Shown here one piece after another: positions 5,755-6,086 of a stretch of DNA of 6,086 nt. Made by a program: the position numbers and the translations under genes. The stretch is from assembly GCA_043813895.1 (NCBI GenBank), contig JBDRKQ010000253.1:1-6086 (forward strand), given 5' to 3'. The DNA is from CAZTAR01 sp043813895. Lineage in GTDB: Bacteria; Planctomycetota; Phycisphaerae; UBA1845; UTPLA1. The notes below the pieces were generated by a model. The model did no database searches. It worked only from the letters and a program-made list of their open reading frames with translations, and was not told the origin of the DNA. The stretch's first letter is position 1, and the number at the start of each line of letters is the position of its first letter.

Positions 5755-6086
5755 ATGGCGATGGGTAGGCGTGAACGGGACGATCAGGGGGAGCTTCTGG
5801 GTTTCCACATCGTCGTTGCCGATGGCGTCGTCGCATCCGTTCTATGAACAGGTCAACCGGATTCTGGATGGCAGGAGCTTCGACGGTTTCGTCGAAGGTT
5901 TGTGCCGCAAGTTCTACCACCAGCGGATGGGTCGGCCGTCACCGGCCCCGGTGGTTCATTTCCGTTTGATGTTGATCGGCTACTTCGAGGGCATCGACTC
6001 CGAGCGTGGGATGGCCTGGCGGGTGGCGGACTCGCTGGGACTTCGACGGTTCTTGGGCTACTCACTGACGGATAGTACGCCGGATC
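5755..6086 (+). CDS. IS1182-type transposase, N-terminal part, apparent frameshift, cut by window end
   Basis: From 5795 one frame reads FWVSTSSLPMASSHPFYEQV, then FDGFVEGLCRKFYHQRMGRP, FRLMLIGYFEGIDSERGMAW and LRRFLGYSLTDSTPD. This is the N-terminal (DUF772-like) domain of IS1182/IS5-type DDE transposases; the catalytic domain lies beyond 6086. The natural start, ATG 5755 or 5761 with GGAG at 5742-5745, encodes MGRRERDDQG in a different frame and stops at 5845-5847. Dropping one G from the five-G run at 5787-5791 joins the two into the usual N-terminus. So the gene is frameshifted, there is a sequencing error, or translation starts at GTG 5771, in the domain frame but with a weak ribosome site. 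Confidence 0.85.

Noticed and set aside
5572..5808. Minus-strand 78-codon frame before the second IS.
   Set aside because: It overlaps the start of the IS1182-type transposase antisense, has low-complexity basic composition and no recognisable motif.
2653..6086. Composite transposon carrying the ATPase between two IS elements.
   Set aside because: The two elements are of different families, and the IS4-type copy has its own exact target duplication, so it moved independently.

Overview
The window is GC-rich bacterial chromosome with one housekeeping gene followed by accessory DNA shaped by mobile elements. No taxonomic marker is present. The clustered short palindromes, an IS1182-type transposase and a lone AAA/DUF4143 ATPase suggest Planctomycetota or a related lineage; this is inference from general familiarity and cannot be proven from the window.

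Layout: (1) 131-1657, a complete trpE (anthranilate synthase component I), with a palindrome just upstream; no other trp gene is visible. (2) 1658-2253, about 600 bases with no convincing gene, carrying a dense cluster of short palindromes. Several have CTTG (or CAAG) at the hairpin tip. Three copies of one 28-bp palindrome (69-96, 1999-2026, 2105-2132) differ at paired stem positions, so the hairpin itself appears to be conserved. (3) 2254-2649, a small hypothetical gene whose apparent start lies in another palindrome and may be frame-damaged. (4) 2653-4124, a complete 1472-bp IS4-family insertion sequence with 18-bp perfect terminal inverted repeats, an 11-bp target duplication and a 452-aa DDE/YREK transposase. 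It sits at the centre of a hairpin that overlaps the stop codon of the hypothetical gene. A long hairpin in its 5' untranslated region buries the transposase Shine-Dalgarno sequence. (5) 4136-4409, noncoding, ending in a terminator-like hairpin. (6) 4410-5561, an AAA ATPase with a C-terminal DUF4143 domain, probably read from a nearly leaderless transcript. (7) 5755-6086, the N-terminus of an IS1182-type transposase that runs off the window and has an apparent +1 frameshift at a G5 run.

The genes do not form an operon. trpE serves tryptophan synthesis. The rest is a mobile neighbourhood in which an orphan ATPase lies between two unrelated insertion sequences. The most informative signals are structural: the covarying palindromes, the Shine-Dalgarno-masking hairpin inside the IS, and the IS insertion into a dyad-symmetric target. 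I saw no RNA gene, CRISPR array or defence system.
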